The notes beneath the pieces were generated by a model. The model was given only the letters and a program-made list of their open reading frames with translations, ran no database searches and had not been told where the DNA came from. DNA of 64,000 nucleotides from Sporolituus thermophilus DSM 23256 (GTDB lineage: Bacteria > Bacillota > Negativicutes > Sporomusales > Thermosinaceae), in the NCBI RefSeq assembly GCF_900102435.1, contig NZ_FNBU01000016.1:1-64000 (forward strand), given 5' to 3'. The position numbers and the translations under genes were made by a program. Below, piece by piece: positions 36,785 to 45,926 of this stretch (its first letter is position 1; each line of letters opens with the position of its first letter).

Positions 36785-38725
36785 TTAATCAACCCATAAA
36801 ACCGTCCCGGCGCGGGAAGCATCATAACCGCCCAACGCCTCCACTTCCCGCCGGTAACCGTCCGAGCGCAGCACGGCAATTATTTTTTCCCGCCGCTCGT
36901 CATCGTCCGCGAAATTTAATATTAAGTCATATTGTTCACTGGCAATCGGAATAAAATCCAGCCCTAACGCCTGCGCCGCCGCCCTGATCCCTAATCCGGC
37001 ATCGGCGGCACCGCCGGCGATACTGGCAGCTACGGCCATGTGCGTAGCTACTTCTTTTTCATAGCCTTGAATTTGTCCGGCGTCAATCCCCAGGCGGCGC
37101 AGTTCATAGTCAAGCAGCATCCGCGTCCCTGAACCGCGCTGCCGGTTAATATACATAATCCCGGGGTTCATTAAATCGGCCAGCGAACGAATTCCCTTCG
37201 GATTGCCAGGGGCGACGAGCAGGCCCTGCTCGCGCCTGGCGAGATGAACGACCATACACTTGCGCCCCGCCAGTAACCGCCGTACAAAGGGCAAGTTGTA
37301 TTCGCCTGTTTCTTCATCCAATAAATGAATACCGGCCAAATGGGCTTCGTTGTTGCGGATGGCCATGATGCCGCCCATACTGCCCACATTGGCGCAAGAA
37401 AGAACGTGTCCGCCATGGCGGCGCAGGTGCATCCCAAGTAAATCAAGGGCTAAGTCATGACTGCCCACGGCCAAAACCTGCCGTTCCAGTTCTGACTTCG
37501 GACTGCACAAGTTAACGGTAACGGCAGTACCGGCAGCCAGACCGTCGCTTTCGGCCGGGATGGCCATTAACCCGCGCGCCCTGGTCAGCGAGGAAATAAG
37601 TCCCGCCCCGCGGGCCAGCGGCGCGGCTACGATCCGACCCTGGACATTGCCCAACGAAAGACGGACATATTCCTCTACCCCGATGGTCGAGAAAAGCTGG
37701 CGTGCTAGTTTAGCTTCCACCTGCTTAGGCTGCGTCATCGGCAGGCCTTGGCGGGCCAGTAAAACGGGGCGGACGAATAATTCGGCCGTCAGCATTGCCG
37801 AAACAGGGTAGCCGGGTAAGCCAACAACCGGTTTACCTCGGCACACCGCCAATACGACCGGTTTGCCGGGCTTAATGGCTACGCCGTGAACCAGCACCTG
37901 TCCTAACTCGGACATCACGGAGAAAGTGTAATCTTCCGTGCCAGCCGAGGTACCGGCGATCGTAATCACCATGTCGCAGTCATCGAGGCTGGTGGAAACG
38001 GCCTGAGCCAGCGCCGCGCGGTCGTCATTTACGATTTTGCGCCGCACGGGCTGAGCGCCCCATACTTGTACCGCCGCCGCCAACATCGGCGAATTAATGT
38101 CCAAAATCCGCCCCGGCGCCAGCTCCTGCCGGCTGGCCACAATTTCGGTGCCGGTAGGAATAATGGCCACCCGCGGCTTGGCCGTAACTTTGATTCGTTC
38201 CAGTCCGGCTGCCAGTAACGCGGCAATATCGGCTGGCCCGATTACATGCCGCTCCGGTACAATCATTTCGCCCTGGACAATGTCTTCGCCGATAATCCGA
38301 ACGTGCTGCCATGGCGCGGCAGCAGCGGCAATTTCCGCATAACCTTCCGCAAAGTGGACATCCTCGACCATTATGACGGCATTGGCCCCCGGTGGCAAGA
38401 CATCACCCGTATCCACGACGCAGCAAGTCCCGGGGAGAATAGGGCCGCCGGCCGGCAGCACGCGCAGTTTTTTCGGCTGCCGCTCGGTTGCCCCAAACGT
38501 ATCTTCGGCCCGGACCGCAATGCCGTCCATCGCCGCCCCATTGTAATGCGGGACCGACTGCACCGCATAAACGGCGCAGTCCGTCACCCGCCCCAGCGCT
38601 TGTTCTACGGCGATTTCTTCCGCCGGCAGCCTGGCGAAGTAGCCCGCGGACGACAAGGCTTTTCGCCATAGCGCCTCGGCCTCCTGGCGCGGCATACAGT
38701 CCAGATATACTTTCCCGTTATGCAT
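36785..38725 (-). CDS. MoeA fused to a periplasmic-binding-protein-like domain
   Basis: A 646-residue protein: the N-terminal 400 residues are a MoeA molybdenumtransferase (HYNGAAMDGIAVRAEDT, DTGDVLPPGANAVIMVEDV, GKPVVLAVCRGKPVVGLPGYPVS), and about 420-646 is a COG1910-type molybdate-binding-like domain (GSHDLALDLLG, YINRQRGSGTRMLLDYEL). There is no signal peptide, so the binding domain is cytoplasmic. It may sense or gather the oxyanion. The start MHNGKVY has AAGGAGA upstream. It lies directly after the second moeA gene. Confidence 0.9.
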   Translation of the reverse strand: MHNGKVYLDCMPRQEAEALWRKALSSAGYFARLPAEEIAVEQALGRVTDCAVYAVQSVPHYNGAAMDGIAVRAEDTFGATERQPKKLRVLPAGGPILPGTCCVVDTGDVLPPGANAVIMVEDVHFAEGYAEIAAAAAPWQHVRIIGEDIVQGEMIVPERHVIGPADIAALLAAGLERIKVTAKPRVAIIPTGTEIVASRQELAPGRILDINSPMLAAAVQVWGAQPVRRKIVNDDRAALAQAVSTSLDDCDMVITIAGTSAGTEDYTFSVMSELGQVLVHGVAIKPGKPVVLAVCRGKPVVGLPGYPVSAMLTAELFVRPVLLARQGLPMTQPKQVEAKLARQLFSTIGVEEYVRLSLGNVQGRIVAAPLARGAGLISSLTRARGLMAIPAESDGLAAGTAVTVNLCSPKSELERQVLAVGSHDLALDLLGMHLRRHGGHVLSCANVGSMGGIMAIRNNEAHLAGIHLLDEETGEYNLPFVRRLLAGRKCMVVHLARREQGLLVAPGNPKGIRSLADLMNPGIMYINRQRGSGTRMLLDYELRRLGIDAGQIQGYEKEVATHMAVAASIAGGAADAGLGIRAAAQALGLDFIPIASEQYDLILNFADDDERREKIIAVLRSDGYRREVEALGGYDASRAGTVLWVD

Positions 38726-38739
38726 GGCATGTCTCCTTC

Positions 38740-39975
38740 TCAGCATCGTAGCATTTCCACTTCCACTTGTTCACCGGCATAAAGGCCGCTCTTTTCCGGG
38801 GCGATAACGACGAGTCCGTCCGCTTCCGTCATAGTGCAAATAAGCCCTGATTTCCCGAAGACCGGCTCGGCCCAATACTCGCCGTCTTTGGGCAATAGCC
38901 GCACCCGGATGATTTCGTCCCGCCCCGGCGCGGACGCAACGTTGCGGCTTATCTTGGCCGGCACTCTAAACACTCTCTGCACCTTTTCCCCCGCCATGAC
39001 GGCAAGCGCCGGCCGAACCAATTGGTGATAGATAATCAACGCCGAAACGGGGTGTCCTGGGAGCCCAAAAACAGGTACGGCGCCGACCATGCCGAATATC
39101 GTAGGCTTACCGGGTTTAACGGCAATCCCGTGGAGCAAAACCCCCGGACCGCCTAACGCTTCGATCGCTTTGACCGTATAATCCCGCGCTCCGACCGAGC
39201 TGCCGCCGGAAACCATAACGGCGTCGCATGCGGCTGCCGCCTCAGCCAACTTCTGCCGCAAACTTGCGTAGTTGTCGCCGATTATGCCGTAGCGTATAGC
39301 GGTATAACCGGAGGCCTCCAGCAAGGCCGCTAGCGTGTACGAGTTAATATCCCGCACCTGACCCGGCTGGGGTAGAGCAGACACATCGACAATTTCATCG
39401 CCGGTGGATAAGACCCCAACTTTGAGCCGTCGGTAAACGCTCACTTCGGCAAAACCGCAGGCCGCCAACACGCCAATATCCAGGGGAGCTATTTTCTGTC
39501 CCTGCCGCACCAACACGGTACCGGTCGTGGCATCCTCGCCGCGGGCAATGCTATTGTCACCGGGCGCAACGGGTTTTGTTACCAGCAAGGTTCGATCATC
39601 CACCCGTTCCGTATGCTCCAGCATGACGACAGCGTCGGCATTGCTGGGCAGCATGCCCCCGGTTGGAACGGCTGCCGCCTGGCCCGGACCCAGGACTAAG
39701 GCAGTGGTCTGTCCCATGGCAACTTCGCCGATGACGGTTAGCAGCGCCGGTATTCCTTCCCCGGCGGCAAAGGTGTCGGCACTGCGCACGGCATAGCCGT
39801 CTACCGTAGACCGGGGAAAAGACGGCAGCTCTTCGCGGCAAAGGCAATCAGCCGCAGCAATGCGCCCTGCCGCGGCGGCCAGTCCCACAGTCTCGCTGCC
39901 GATGTCGGCGCTAGCGGCATGGGCCAAAACAAGCCGGCGTGCCTCAGCCAGCGTCTGACAGTTGAAAAAATCCAC
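38740..39975 (-). CDS. moeA: Molybdopterin molybdenumtransferase (MoeA), single-domain copy
   Basis: Inserts the metal into adenylylated molybdopterin. 411 residues with SFPRSTVDGYAVRSADT, PTGGMLPSNADAVVMLEHT, GEIVD-like LSTGDEIVD, VSGGSSVGARDYT and GLPGHPVS. The GTG start sits after AAGGAG, three bases past the stop of the 64-residue protein gene. Two different MoeA forms in one operon may serve Mo and W, as proposed for other tungsten users; that split is inference. Confidence 0.93.
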   Translation of the reverse strand: MDFFNCQTLAEARRLVLAHAASADIGSETVGLAAAAGRIAAADCLCREELPSFPRSTVDGYAVRSADTFAAGEGIPALLTVIGEVAMGQTTALVLGPGQAAAVPTGGMLPSNADAVVMLEHTERVDDRTLLVTKPVAPGDNSIARGEDATTGTVLVRQGQKIAPLDIGVLAACGFAEVSVYRRLKVGVLSTGDEIVDVSALPQPGQVRDINSYTLAALLEASGYTAIRYGIIGDNYASLRQKLAEAAAACDAVMVSGGSSVGARDYTVKAIEALGGPGVLLHGIAVKPGKPTIFGMVGAVPVFGLPGHPVSALIIYHQLVRPALAVMAGEKVQRVFRVPAKISRNVASAPGRDEIIRVRLLPKDGEYWAEPVFGKSGLICTMTEADGLVVIAPEKSGLYAGEQVEVEMLRC

Positions 39976-39980
39976 GGCAT

Positions 39981-40175
39981 TCACTCCTTGCGGGCGCCAA
40001 AGCACCCTAATTGGCAGTCGCGAATTTTAATTCCCAAAACGTCGGCCGCCCTGCCTATAACGAGCGGCGGTACGCCTTCGCTTTGCGCCAATTCCTGCGC
40101 GGCGGCACAGGACAGCTTCCCGTCCGGCGCCGCTGCCCGTACTTTGTTGAGCAGTTCTTCCCGCAATTCTTGCAC
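39981..40175 (-). CDS. Small conserved protein of pterin-cofactor loci (NCQLGCF motif)
   Basis: A 64-residue cytoplasmic protein. It has LSCAAAQELA in the middle and ends IRDCQLGCFGARKE; the CQLGC pair and the LGIKIRDCQLGCF end look strongly conserved. I recall similar short genes next to moeA in anaerobes but know no function. It sits directly before moeA with a 5-base gap, so it is the first gene of this part of the operon. A metal or sulfur role is a guess. Confidence 0.75.
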   Translation of the reverse strand: MQELREELLNKVRAAAPDGKLSCAAAQELAQSEGVPPLVIGRAADVLGIKIRDCQLGCFGARKE

Positions 40176-40252
40176 TGGCCCGGCCTCCTGTATACGAAAT
40201 AAGATACTATAGATATTAATTCACCAAATTCCATTTTATTCCTCCAGCAAGC

Positions 40253-40293
40253 AAAATAAAAACCGGATCCCGCGCCAACGGCGGGTCCGGTTT
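40253..40293 (-). terminator. Rho-independent terminator after the first AOR gene
   Basis: A GC-rich inverted repeat (CCGGACCCGCCG / CGCGGGATCCGG, slight mismatch) followed by TTTTTATTTTG on the minus strand, just past the AOR stop. Confidence 0.85.
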
Positions 40294-40305
40294 TAGGTTA
40301 AGAAA

Positions 40306-42027
40306 TTAGAAGTTAAAGAGCGATTTGAGCTCCTCTTTCGGCACATCGAAAACGGTATTGTGCGGTGGCAGTGGTTCGCTACGGAAGAAGTCGGGCAGGT
40401 CGTCGGCATCGTCGTTGAAGCCTGCCGCTTTATTGAACCCACGCTCATCGCGCAAGACTTGCTTGCCCAGTTCCAGATAATCATCAAGCGACTTGTTCCA
40501 GCCATAGCGGGCGTTGCACATTTCCACGATACCGTCAAGCCCTTCGGGAATATCGAGAATGGCAAAGGCCACAAACAAGCAGAGGCCGGTGCTATCCAGG
40601 AAAGAAGTAGCGATTTGCAGGTTCCGCGAAAGTTCGACCTGGCCGGCCGGACTAAGCGGGTCCACTTTGCCGCCCACCCCGAGAATATTGGCGGCAACGG
40701 CATAACCGGCAGTATGGTCGGCGCCCATGGTAGTAGTAGCGTAAGTTACGCCGATGCCTTTGACGGCCCGCGGGTCATAAGCCGGAATGGCCTGGCTCTT
40801 CACAACCGGCACGCGCCGGACGCCGAAGGCCTTGCCGGTAACGGCGGCGCCGGCGCCGAGAATACGGCCAAGCGGGCTGGCTTTGCCTACTTCCTTAAGC
40901 AGTTCTATAGCCGCTTTGCCATCGCCAAATTGGGCCAGGCCGGCTTCCATGGCCACGCCCAACGTGACACCCATCTCGATGGTATCAACGCCATAATCGT
41001 CGCACATACGGTTAAGAACGGCGATGTCGTCCAGATTATCAATGCCGCAATCGGCGCCCAACGACCAGCAGCTCTCATATTCGAGACCGCCGGTTACCAC
41101 ATTTCCGGCCGCGTCTTTATAAATATTCGAGCAGCGGATGATGCACCCGGGCGAACAAGCGTGACCGGTTTTGCCACCCCGTTCCTTGCAAACGGCATGC
41201 AGTGTTTCGCCACCGATATTGTTGGCTCCCTCAAAGCGGCCAACGCTAAAGTTGCGGGTTGGCAAGCCGCCGGCTTCACTCAGGGTGTTGACTAAAACGT
41301 CAGTGCCATAGGTCGGCAACCCCTGCGAAGTAACCGGATGTTTCAGCAGGGCATTGGCCAGTTTTTTCGCTCCGGCCCGGAAGGCGGCTTCATCGGCAAA
41401 AGAAACGTTGTTTGCACCCGTGTCATCGACGACAATCGCCTTAAGCCCTTTGCTGGCCATGACCGCGCCAAGACCGCCGCGGCCCGCCTGCCGGGTGGGC
41501 GCTCCTTCCATGTCGGTAAAACCAACACAGGCCGAAGCCATCTTATTTTCACCGGCCGTGCCGATTACGCCGATCGCTACTTTTTCCCCAAACTTTGCTT
41601 GCAATTTGGCAACGGTATCATAGATGTTTAGCCCTTTTAGCTCAGGCATTTCGATAAGGGCTAATCCGTCTTTGTCAACCTTGAGCACGTAAGTTTTATC
41701 ATCTTGGGGCAGGTCTTCCACGATAATGGCTTCAACTCCCAGCCGCCCTAGTTTGTGGCCCATGGCGCCGCCGACATTGCTCTCCTTGATGGTGCCTGTC
41801 AGCGGACTCTTGGCCCCGAGCGACATGCGGCCGGCATTTGGAGCACCCGTGCCGGAAAGCAGTCCGGTAGCAAATACCAGTTTGTTCAGTTTGCCCAGCG
41901 GATGAGCGTTAGGGTCCACCTCGGCGCTAACAATGCGTGAAGTTAGCGCCCGGCCGCCAAGCCCCTTATACGCCGCCCCGTCTTCCGGCGTAATGGTCAA
42001 AGTAGCCATGTTTACACGGTAAAACAT
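40306..42027 (-). CDS. Tungsten-type aldehyde:ferredoxin oxidoreductase (AOR family)
   Basis: Oxidises aldehydes to acids (or reduces acids) with a bis-pterin metal site and one [4Fe-4S] cluster in the cytoplasm. 573 residues. The N-terminal pterin-binding part has LGGRALTSRIV and GAPNAGRMSLGAKSPLTG; the cluster Cys are ACSPGCIIRC, with a CxxxCxxxC spacing, and a later Cys in LDSTGLCLF. EYESCWSLGADC and DTIEMGVTLG are AOR motifs. The ATG is preceded by GGGAGGGG. It is the gene directly under a Moco/Tuco-type riboswitch. The metal is probably tungsten, by family and by tupBC nearby. Confidence 0.9.
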   Translation of the reverse strand: MFYRVNMATLTITPEDGAAYKGLGGRALTSRIVSAEVDPNAHPLGKLNKLVFATGLLSGTGAPNAGRMSLGAKSPLTGTIKESNVGGAMGHKLGRLGVEAIIVEDLPQDDKTYVLKVDKDGLALIEMPELKGLNIYDTVAKLQAKFGEKVAIGVIGTAGENKMASACVGFTDMEGAPTRQAGRGGLGAVMASKGLKAIVVDDTGANNVSFADEAAFRAGAKKLANALLKHPVTSQGLPTYGTDVLVNTLSEAGGLPTRNFSVGRFEGANNIGGETLHAVCKERGGKTGHACSPGCIIRCSNIYKDAAGNVVTGGLEYESCWSLGADCGIDNLDDIAVLNRMCDDYGVDTIEMGVTLGVAMEAGLAQFGDGKAAIELLKEVGKASPLGRILGAGAAVTGKAFGVRRVPVVKSQAIPAYDPRAVKGIGVTYATTTMGADHTAGYAVAANILGVGGKVDPLSPAGQVELSRNLQIATSFLDSTGLCLFVAFAILDIPEGLDGIVEMCNARYGWNKSLDDYLELGKQVLRDERGFNKAAGFNDDADDLPDFFRSEPLPPHNTVFDVPKEELKSLFNF

Positions 42028-42060
42028 CAAACCCCTCCCTGTAAATTATTAATTAATTAA

Positions 42061-42180
42061 AAAATAAAAAGAAGCCCGTTACGGACTTCCTTTGCGCACT
42101 GGCAGGCATGGGGATTTCTCCCCATACCCTTACGTTTACCACGCCTGGACGGCAATGGTAACTCGGAACTCACTCTCACC
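42061..42180 (-). promoter_or_regulatory. Moco/Tuco-type riboswitch before the AOR gene
   Basis: The minus strand carries the Moco RNA landmarks: TTCCGAGTTACCATTGCC near its start, a central GGGGAGAAATCCCC hairpin (about 42108-42125), and the final hairpin GAAGTCCGTAACGGGCTTC (42071-42089). That last hairpin is followed by TTTTTATTTTTT, so it also works as a terminator. It lies in the 233-base gap between moaA and AOR. Ligand (Mo or W cofactor) is not decided by sequence; tungsten cofactor fits the gene it controls. Confidence 0.8.
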
Positions 42181-42263
42181 TTATATTACTATGCGTTTGT
42201 TATTTTCTAAAGTACGGCAATTTTTTGTAAATTCCTGCTATCTTTTCCCAATCAGGGCCTTTT

Positions 42264-43238
42264 TTATCCGCCAATTTGCGACATTTTTCGCTGAAAACTA
42301 GGTTGCCCGGCCGCTAAATTATGCCCGGCCGGCTTTTCCGACAGCGCCTGGCGAAAAACTTCGCCGACCTGTTGTTCACTTGCTCCGGCCCTAAGTAGCG
42401 TTTTGAGATCCAGTTCCCGGTTGGCTAAAAGGCAAGGCCGCAGCTTGCCGTCGGCCGTCAGCCGCATGCGGTTGCAAGCCCTGCAGAAATGTTCCGTAAG
42501 CGGAGTAATGAAACCAAAGAGACCCTTGGCTCCCGGCAAGCGGAAATATTTGGCCGGACCGTTGCCAATACTGCCCGCCGCCGGCTCCAGCATCCCCAGA
42601 CCGGCGCCATTCAGCCGGTTTTTAACCTCTGCCGGCGTCATTCCCGGCCCGGTTCCGTTGTAGCCGATCGGCATATATTCGATAAACCGGACAGCGATCG
42701 GGTAGCGGTAAACCATCTCGACAAAATAGCTCAGGTCGCTGTCCATAAAGGCACTGGTTAATACGACGTTAATCTTAACGGGATGCAGGCCGACGGCGAT
42801 AGCTTTTTCAATCCCGGCCAACGTGCGCTCCAGACTGGCGCTCCCGGTGATGCGCCGAAACCGCTCAGGATCGACCGTGTCCAGGCTGACGTTGACCCGG
42901 TGAAGCCCAGCGGCTTTAAGGTCTTCAGCCATATCCGCAAGCAGGCTGCCATTGGTTGTCAGTGACAGGTCATCAATAATGCCAAGCGAGCTAATGGCGC
43001 GAATAAAATCGACAATCCCCTTGCGTACCAGCGGCTCGCCGCCCGTTAGGCGAATTTTGTTCACCCCGTATTTGTTAAAGACTCTGATCAGATACAGTAT
43101 TTCCTCGTAAGCCAGAATATCGGCGTGATCCAGCAGCTTCACGCCGTCAGGGGGCATGCAATAGGCGCAGCGGAAATTACAGCGGTCGGTAACGGAGATG
43201 CGGAGATAGTCGATACAGCGGTTATAACCGTCGCGCAT
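42264..43238 (-). CDS. moaA: GTP 3',8-cyclase
   Basis: Radical-SAM enzyme that, with MoaC, converts GTP to cPMP. 324 residues. The N-terminal cluster motif is CNFRCAYC (Cys 20, 24, 27) and the second cluster is CRACNRMRLTADGKLRPC near 255-272. It lacks the usual C-terminal Gly-Gly and ends SQIGG, a variant of it. Start MRDGYNR follows GGGAGGTGA. Sits between mobB and the riboswitch. Confidence 0.95.
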   Translation of the reverse strand: MRDGYNRCIDYLRISVTDRCNFRCAYCMPPDGVKLLDHADILAYEEILYLIRVFNKYGVNKIRLTGGEPLVRKGIVDFIRAISSLGIIDDLSLTTNGSLLADMAEDLKAAGLHRVNVSLDTVDPERFRRITGSASLERTLAGIEKAIAVGLHPVKINVVLTSAFMDSDLSYFVEMVYRYPIAVRFIEYMPIGYNGTGPGMTPAEVKNRLNGAGLGMLEPAAGSIGNGPAKYFRLPGAKGLFGFITPLTEHFCRACNRMRLTADGKLRPCLLANRELDLKTLLRAGASEQQVGEVFRQALSEKPAGHNLAAGQPSFQRKMSQIGG

Positions 43239-43272
43239 TACCTCACCTCCCGTTGGTAGAATTCGATCCATT

Positions 43273-43764
43273 CTAGGCCTTTGTCAGAACGTGAGCGACC
43301 AAAAAGTCGGCCAGCGGCGCCGCGTCATCAAGGCCGAAGTGGGGCACATCGTTATAGAGGACGGTATCGGATACGACGGCGAGCAGCTCTTCCTTGCCGC
43401 ATAAGGGCCGGTCGCAGACGGCCTGGCGGAAGACTTCAATTTTACGTTTTCCCTCCCGTTTATAACCTTCGGTAAAGATAATATCTACGCCGTCTACGAA
43501 CGACACAACTTCGTCAAGCGTCAACTCCTGCTCAACTTTTTTAATCATGGCCATCTTAGCGGGCGACGAAATGCAGACCACGTCAGCGCCGGCCTGGGCG
43601 TGCCGCCAGGTGTCCTTGCCCGGTCTGTCCATATCAAAGCCATGGACGTCGTGTTTGATCGTGCCAACTTTATAGCCGCGCCGCTTCATTTCCCGAATCA
43701 GCTTTTCAAGGTAGGTGGTTTTGCCGCAATTAGACCTGCCTACGATGGAAATCACCGGAACCAT
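43273..43764 (-). CDS. mobB: Molybdopterin-guanine dinucleotide biosynthesis protein MobB
   Basis: A 163-residue GTP-binding P-loop protein (VGRSNCGKTTYLEKLI), with the conserved GTIKHDVHGF stretch. It supports formation of the dinucleotide form of the cofactor, although AOR enzymes use the mononucleotide; another enzyme such as a formate dehydrogenase elsewhere may need it. First gene of the operon, with GGAGGAG before ATG. Confidence 0.93.
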   Translation of the reverse strand: MVPVISIVGRSNCGKTTYLEKLIREMKRRGYKVGTIKHDVHGFDMDRPGKDTWRHAQAGADVVCISSPAKMAMIKKVEQELTLDEVVSFVDGVDIIFTEGYKREGKRKIEVFRQAVCDRPLCGKEELLAVVSDTVLYNDVPHFGLDDAAPLADFLVAHVLTKA

Positions 43765-43944
43765 AAATCTCCTCCAATTTTTTGCAAGTTGTATATTTAG
43801 TTCTCCGTTTCCTGCTGCTGCCCTGCCATGGAGCGGATAAAAATTCGCTGCTGCCAGGTATAATAATAGCTGATGCCTGGCAAAAGGATTCGGCTGGAAA
43901 AAAGCGAATATCTTATTTAGAAAATTTTGGGACGAGGTGATTGC

Positions 43945-44616
43945 ATGACGACCTTACGCTTTTTGGGCCATGCTTGTTTCGAACTGAGTGACGGCCAAAC
44001 AACGATTCTGTTCGACCCTTATCTGGCAGATAATCCCTTTAAAATTGCCGGTCCGGACGAAGTAAACTGCCAGTATATTCTCGTTTCCCACGGCCACTTT
44101 GATCATCTTGGCGACGCGGTGCGCATTGCCAAGCGTACCGGCGCTACCGTCATTTCCACGGCTGAAGTGGCCCGTCTCTGCGGTGAACAGGGTGTTAACA
44201 GCCATGCCATGCACATCGGCGGCAAGCACTCTTTTGACTTCGGCTATGTCCGCATAACCCTCGCCTTTCATGGCGCCGGCGTTCCTGGGGGTCACGCCTG
44301 CGGTTTTATAGTCAATTTCCACGGCACGACGGTCTACTTTGCCGGTGATACCGGCCTGTTCGCCGACATGGAACTGTTGGGCCGTCTGGAAAAAATCGAC
44401 TATGCCCTGCTGCCCATCGGCGACAACTTTACCATGGGGCCGCAAGATGCCGTGGAAGCAGTAGGATTGTTAAAACCGAAAAATGTCATTCCCATGCACT
44501 ATAATACCTGGCCGCTCATCGCCCAGTCGCCTGAAGATTTCAAGCGCCAGGTGGAAACACGTTATGGGACGCCGGTACATATTATGCAGCCCGGCCAAGT
44601 TTTAACCTTAAAATAA
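43945..44616 (+). CDS. UPF0173/YtkL-like metal-dependent hydrolase
   Basis: A 223-residue metallo-beta-lactamase-fold protein. The metal motif is [11 protein letters not shown] and later motifs [10 protein letters not shown] and PMHYNTWP are those of the UPF0173 family. Cytoplasmic; the substrate is unknown. The ATG follows GAGGTGA. Divergent from mobB, followed by the chemoreceptor gene 46 bases later. Confidence 0.9.
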   Translation: MTTLRFLGHACFELSDGQTTILFDPYLADNPFKIAGPDEVNCQYILVSHGHFDHLGDAVRIAKRTGATVISTAEVARLCGEQGVNSHAMHIGGKHSFDFGYVRITLAFHGAGVPGGHACGFIVNFHGTTVYFAGDTGLFADMELLGRLEKIDYALLPIGDNFTMGPQDAVEAVGLLKPKNVIPMHYNTWPLIAQSPEDFKRQVETRYGTPVHIMQPGQVLTLK

Positions 44617-44662
44617 TTCGCCATTTTCCCACATACTAAACAAACGAAAAAAGGTGATAAAC

Positions 44663-45844
44663 TTGAGCGCTATCGCACGCATCGCAACAGTAGGCAGCAG
44701 TCAACTGGTGGCCGACGAGCTGCTGGAAGCGGCGCGCCATTTTATCCCTGGTCTGGAAGGCCGCGCTTATGCCATAAAGGCTTTAACGGACCATCAGGTT
44801 GCCGACCTTTTTATTTGCCTGCCCACCCGGGTGGACGAAGCGGCCCAGAAAATTCCCCGCGACAAAATTGTGGCCCTCGAGCTGGTGCCCGACGCGGCGT
44901 TTTTCGTCCAGGTGGCCCAAATTCCGCATGGCGAGACAGTAACGGTGTTCAATAACAATACCGCCCAGGCGGCCAAAATCGCTAAATACTGCCAGGATAT
45001 AGGCATTAATCAGGTAACGTTTCAATACGCGCCCTACGACGAATTGTCTGAGTCCGAACTTGCGATGCTGCTGCAGGACGCTCGCTACATCATCGGGGCG
45101 GAAAAAATCGTCGGCACCGGGTCGGTCCTGCTCAGCCGGTACCGCCACTATCTGCCCCCCGACGTCAAAATCATCGGCGCCCGGCGGGTGGCTACCGCCG
45201 ACTCCGTATGCGCCGTCATTCGGTGGCTGACCCTTTTTGCCCACCGCCAACTGGCGACAGAAGTGGCCGCCATATCCAATCAGCTAAATTACCAACTCCA
45301 GGAAATCACGGCAATTACCGCAGAAGTTTCCCGGTCGATTGACACAACAGCGGCAACCATCCAAAATATCGATAACCATATTGGCCGGCAGATGGCCAGA
45401 ATCCGGCAAACAGTAGACATTTCCCAGACCTTGGCGGCGGCAACCCATAACATCGGCGGCATCGCCGACACCATCAAGCATATCTCCGGCCAGACCAACT
45501 TATTAGCCCTGAACGCCGCCATCGAAGCGGCGCGGGTCGGCGAATACGGGCGCGGCTTTGCCGTTGTCGCGCAGGAAGTGCGCAAACTGGCGGAAGAAAG
45601 CCGTAAATCTACTGATACCATTCGTCACTCTGTCGGCGAAATTCAGGGAGTAGTAGCCAATATCGTCCCCGCCCTGACGGCGCTGTCCGACGATATGACG
45701 ACTACCCAGCGACATATTGCCGGCATTGTCCAGGCATCCCGACAAGAAAACAATTCACTCATGAAAATAGCGAAATCCCTGGAAAGTATCAGTGGTATCA
45801 GTGATAAACTGCTCGGCTCTGTTGAAAAGCTGCTACACGTCTAA
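44663..45844 (+). CDS. Soluble methyl-accepting chemotaxis-like signalling protein
   Basis: About 393 residues with no membrane helix. The first 180 residues form an alpha/beta sensor domain I cannot name; it contains [14 protein letters not shown] and [10 protein letters not shown]. The rest is a coiled-coil MCP signalling domain whose hairpin tip is [37 protein letters not shown]. It would act in the cytoplasm on CheA/CheW-type partners. I use the TTG start with AAGGTG upstream; a GTG three codons earlier overlaps that site. Confidence 0.85.
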   Translation: MSAIARIATVGSSQLVADELLEAARHFIPGLEGRAYAIKALTDHQVADLFICLPTRVDEAAQKIPRDKIVALELVPDAAFFVQVAQIPHGETVTVFNNNTAQAAKIAKYCQDIGINQVTFQYAPYDELSESELAMLLQDARYIIGAEKIVGTGSVLLSRYRHYLPPDVKIIGARRVATADSVCAVIRWLTLFAHRQLATEVAAISNQLNYQLQEITAITAEVSRSIDTTAATIQNIDNHIGRQMARIRQTVDISQTLAAATHNIGGIADTIKHISGQTNLLALNAAIEAARVGEYGRGFAVVAQEVRKLAEESRKSTDTIRHSVGEIQGVVANIVPALTALSDDMTTTQRHIAGIVQASRQENNSLMKIAKSLESISGISDKLLGSVEKLLHV

Positions 45845-45880
45845 GTCAAGCGCAGAGCCACTGTAAAAGCTCTTAAACAA

Positions 45881-45921
45881 AAGGCAGTCAACCATGGTCG
45901 GTTGATTGCCTTTTATTTTTT
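45881..45921 (+). terminator. Rho-independent terminator after the chemoreceptor gene
   Basis: GGCAGTCAACC/GGTTGATTGCC stem followed by TTTTATTTTTT. It lies between convergent genes and the A-rich left side could serve nth poorly at best. Confidence 0.85.
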
Positions 45922-45926
45922 ACCTA

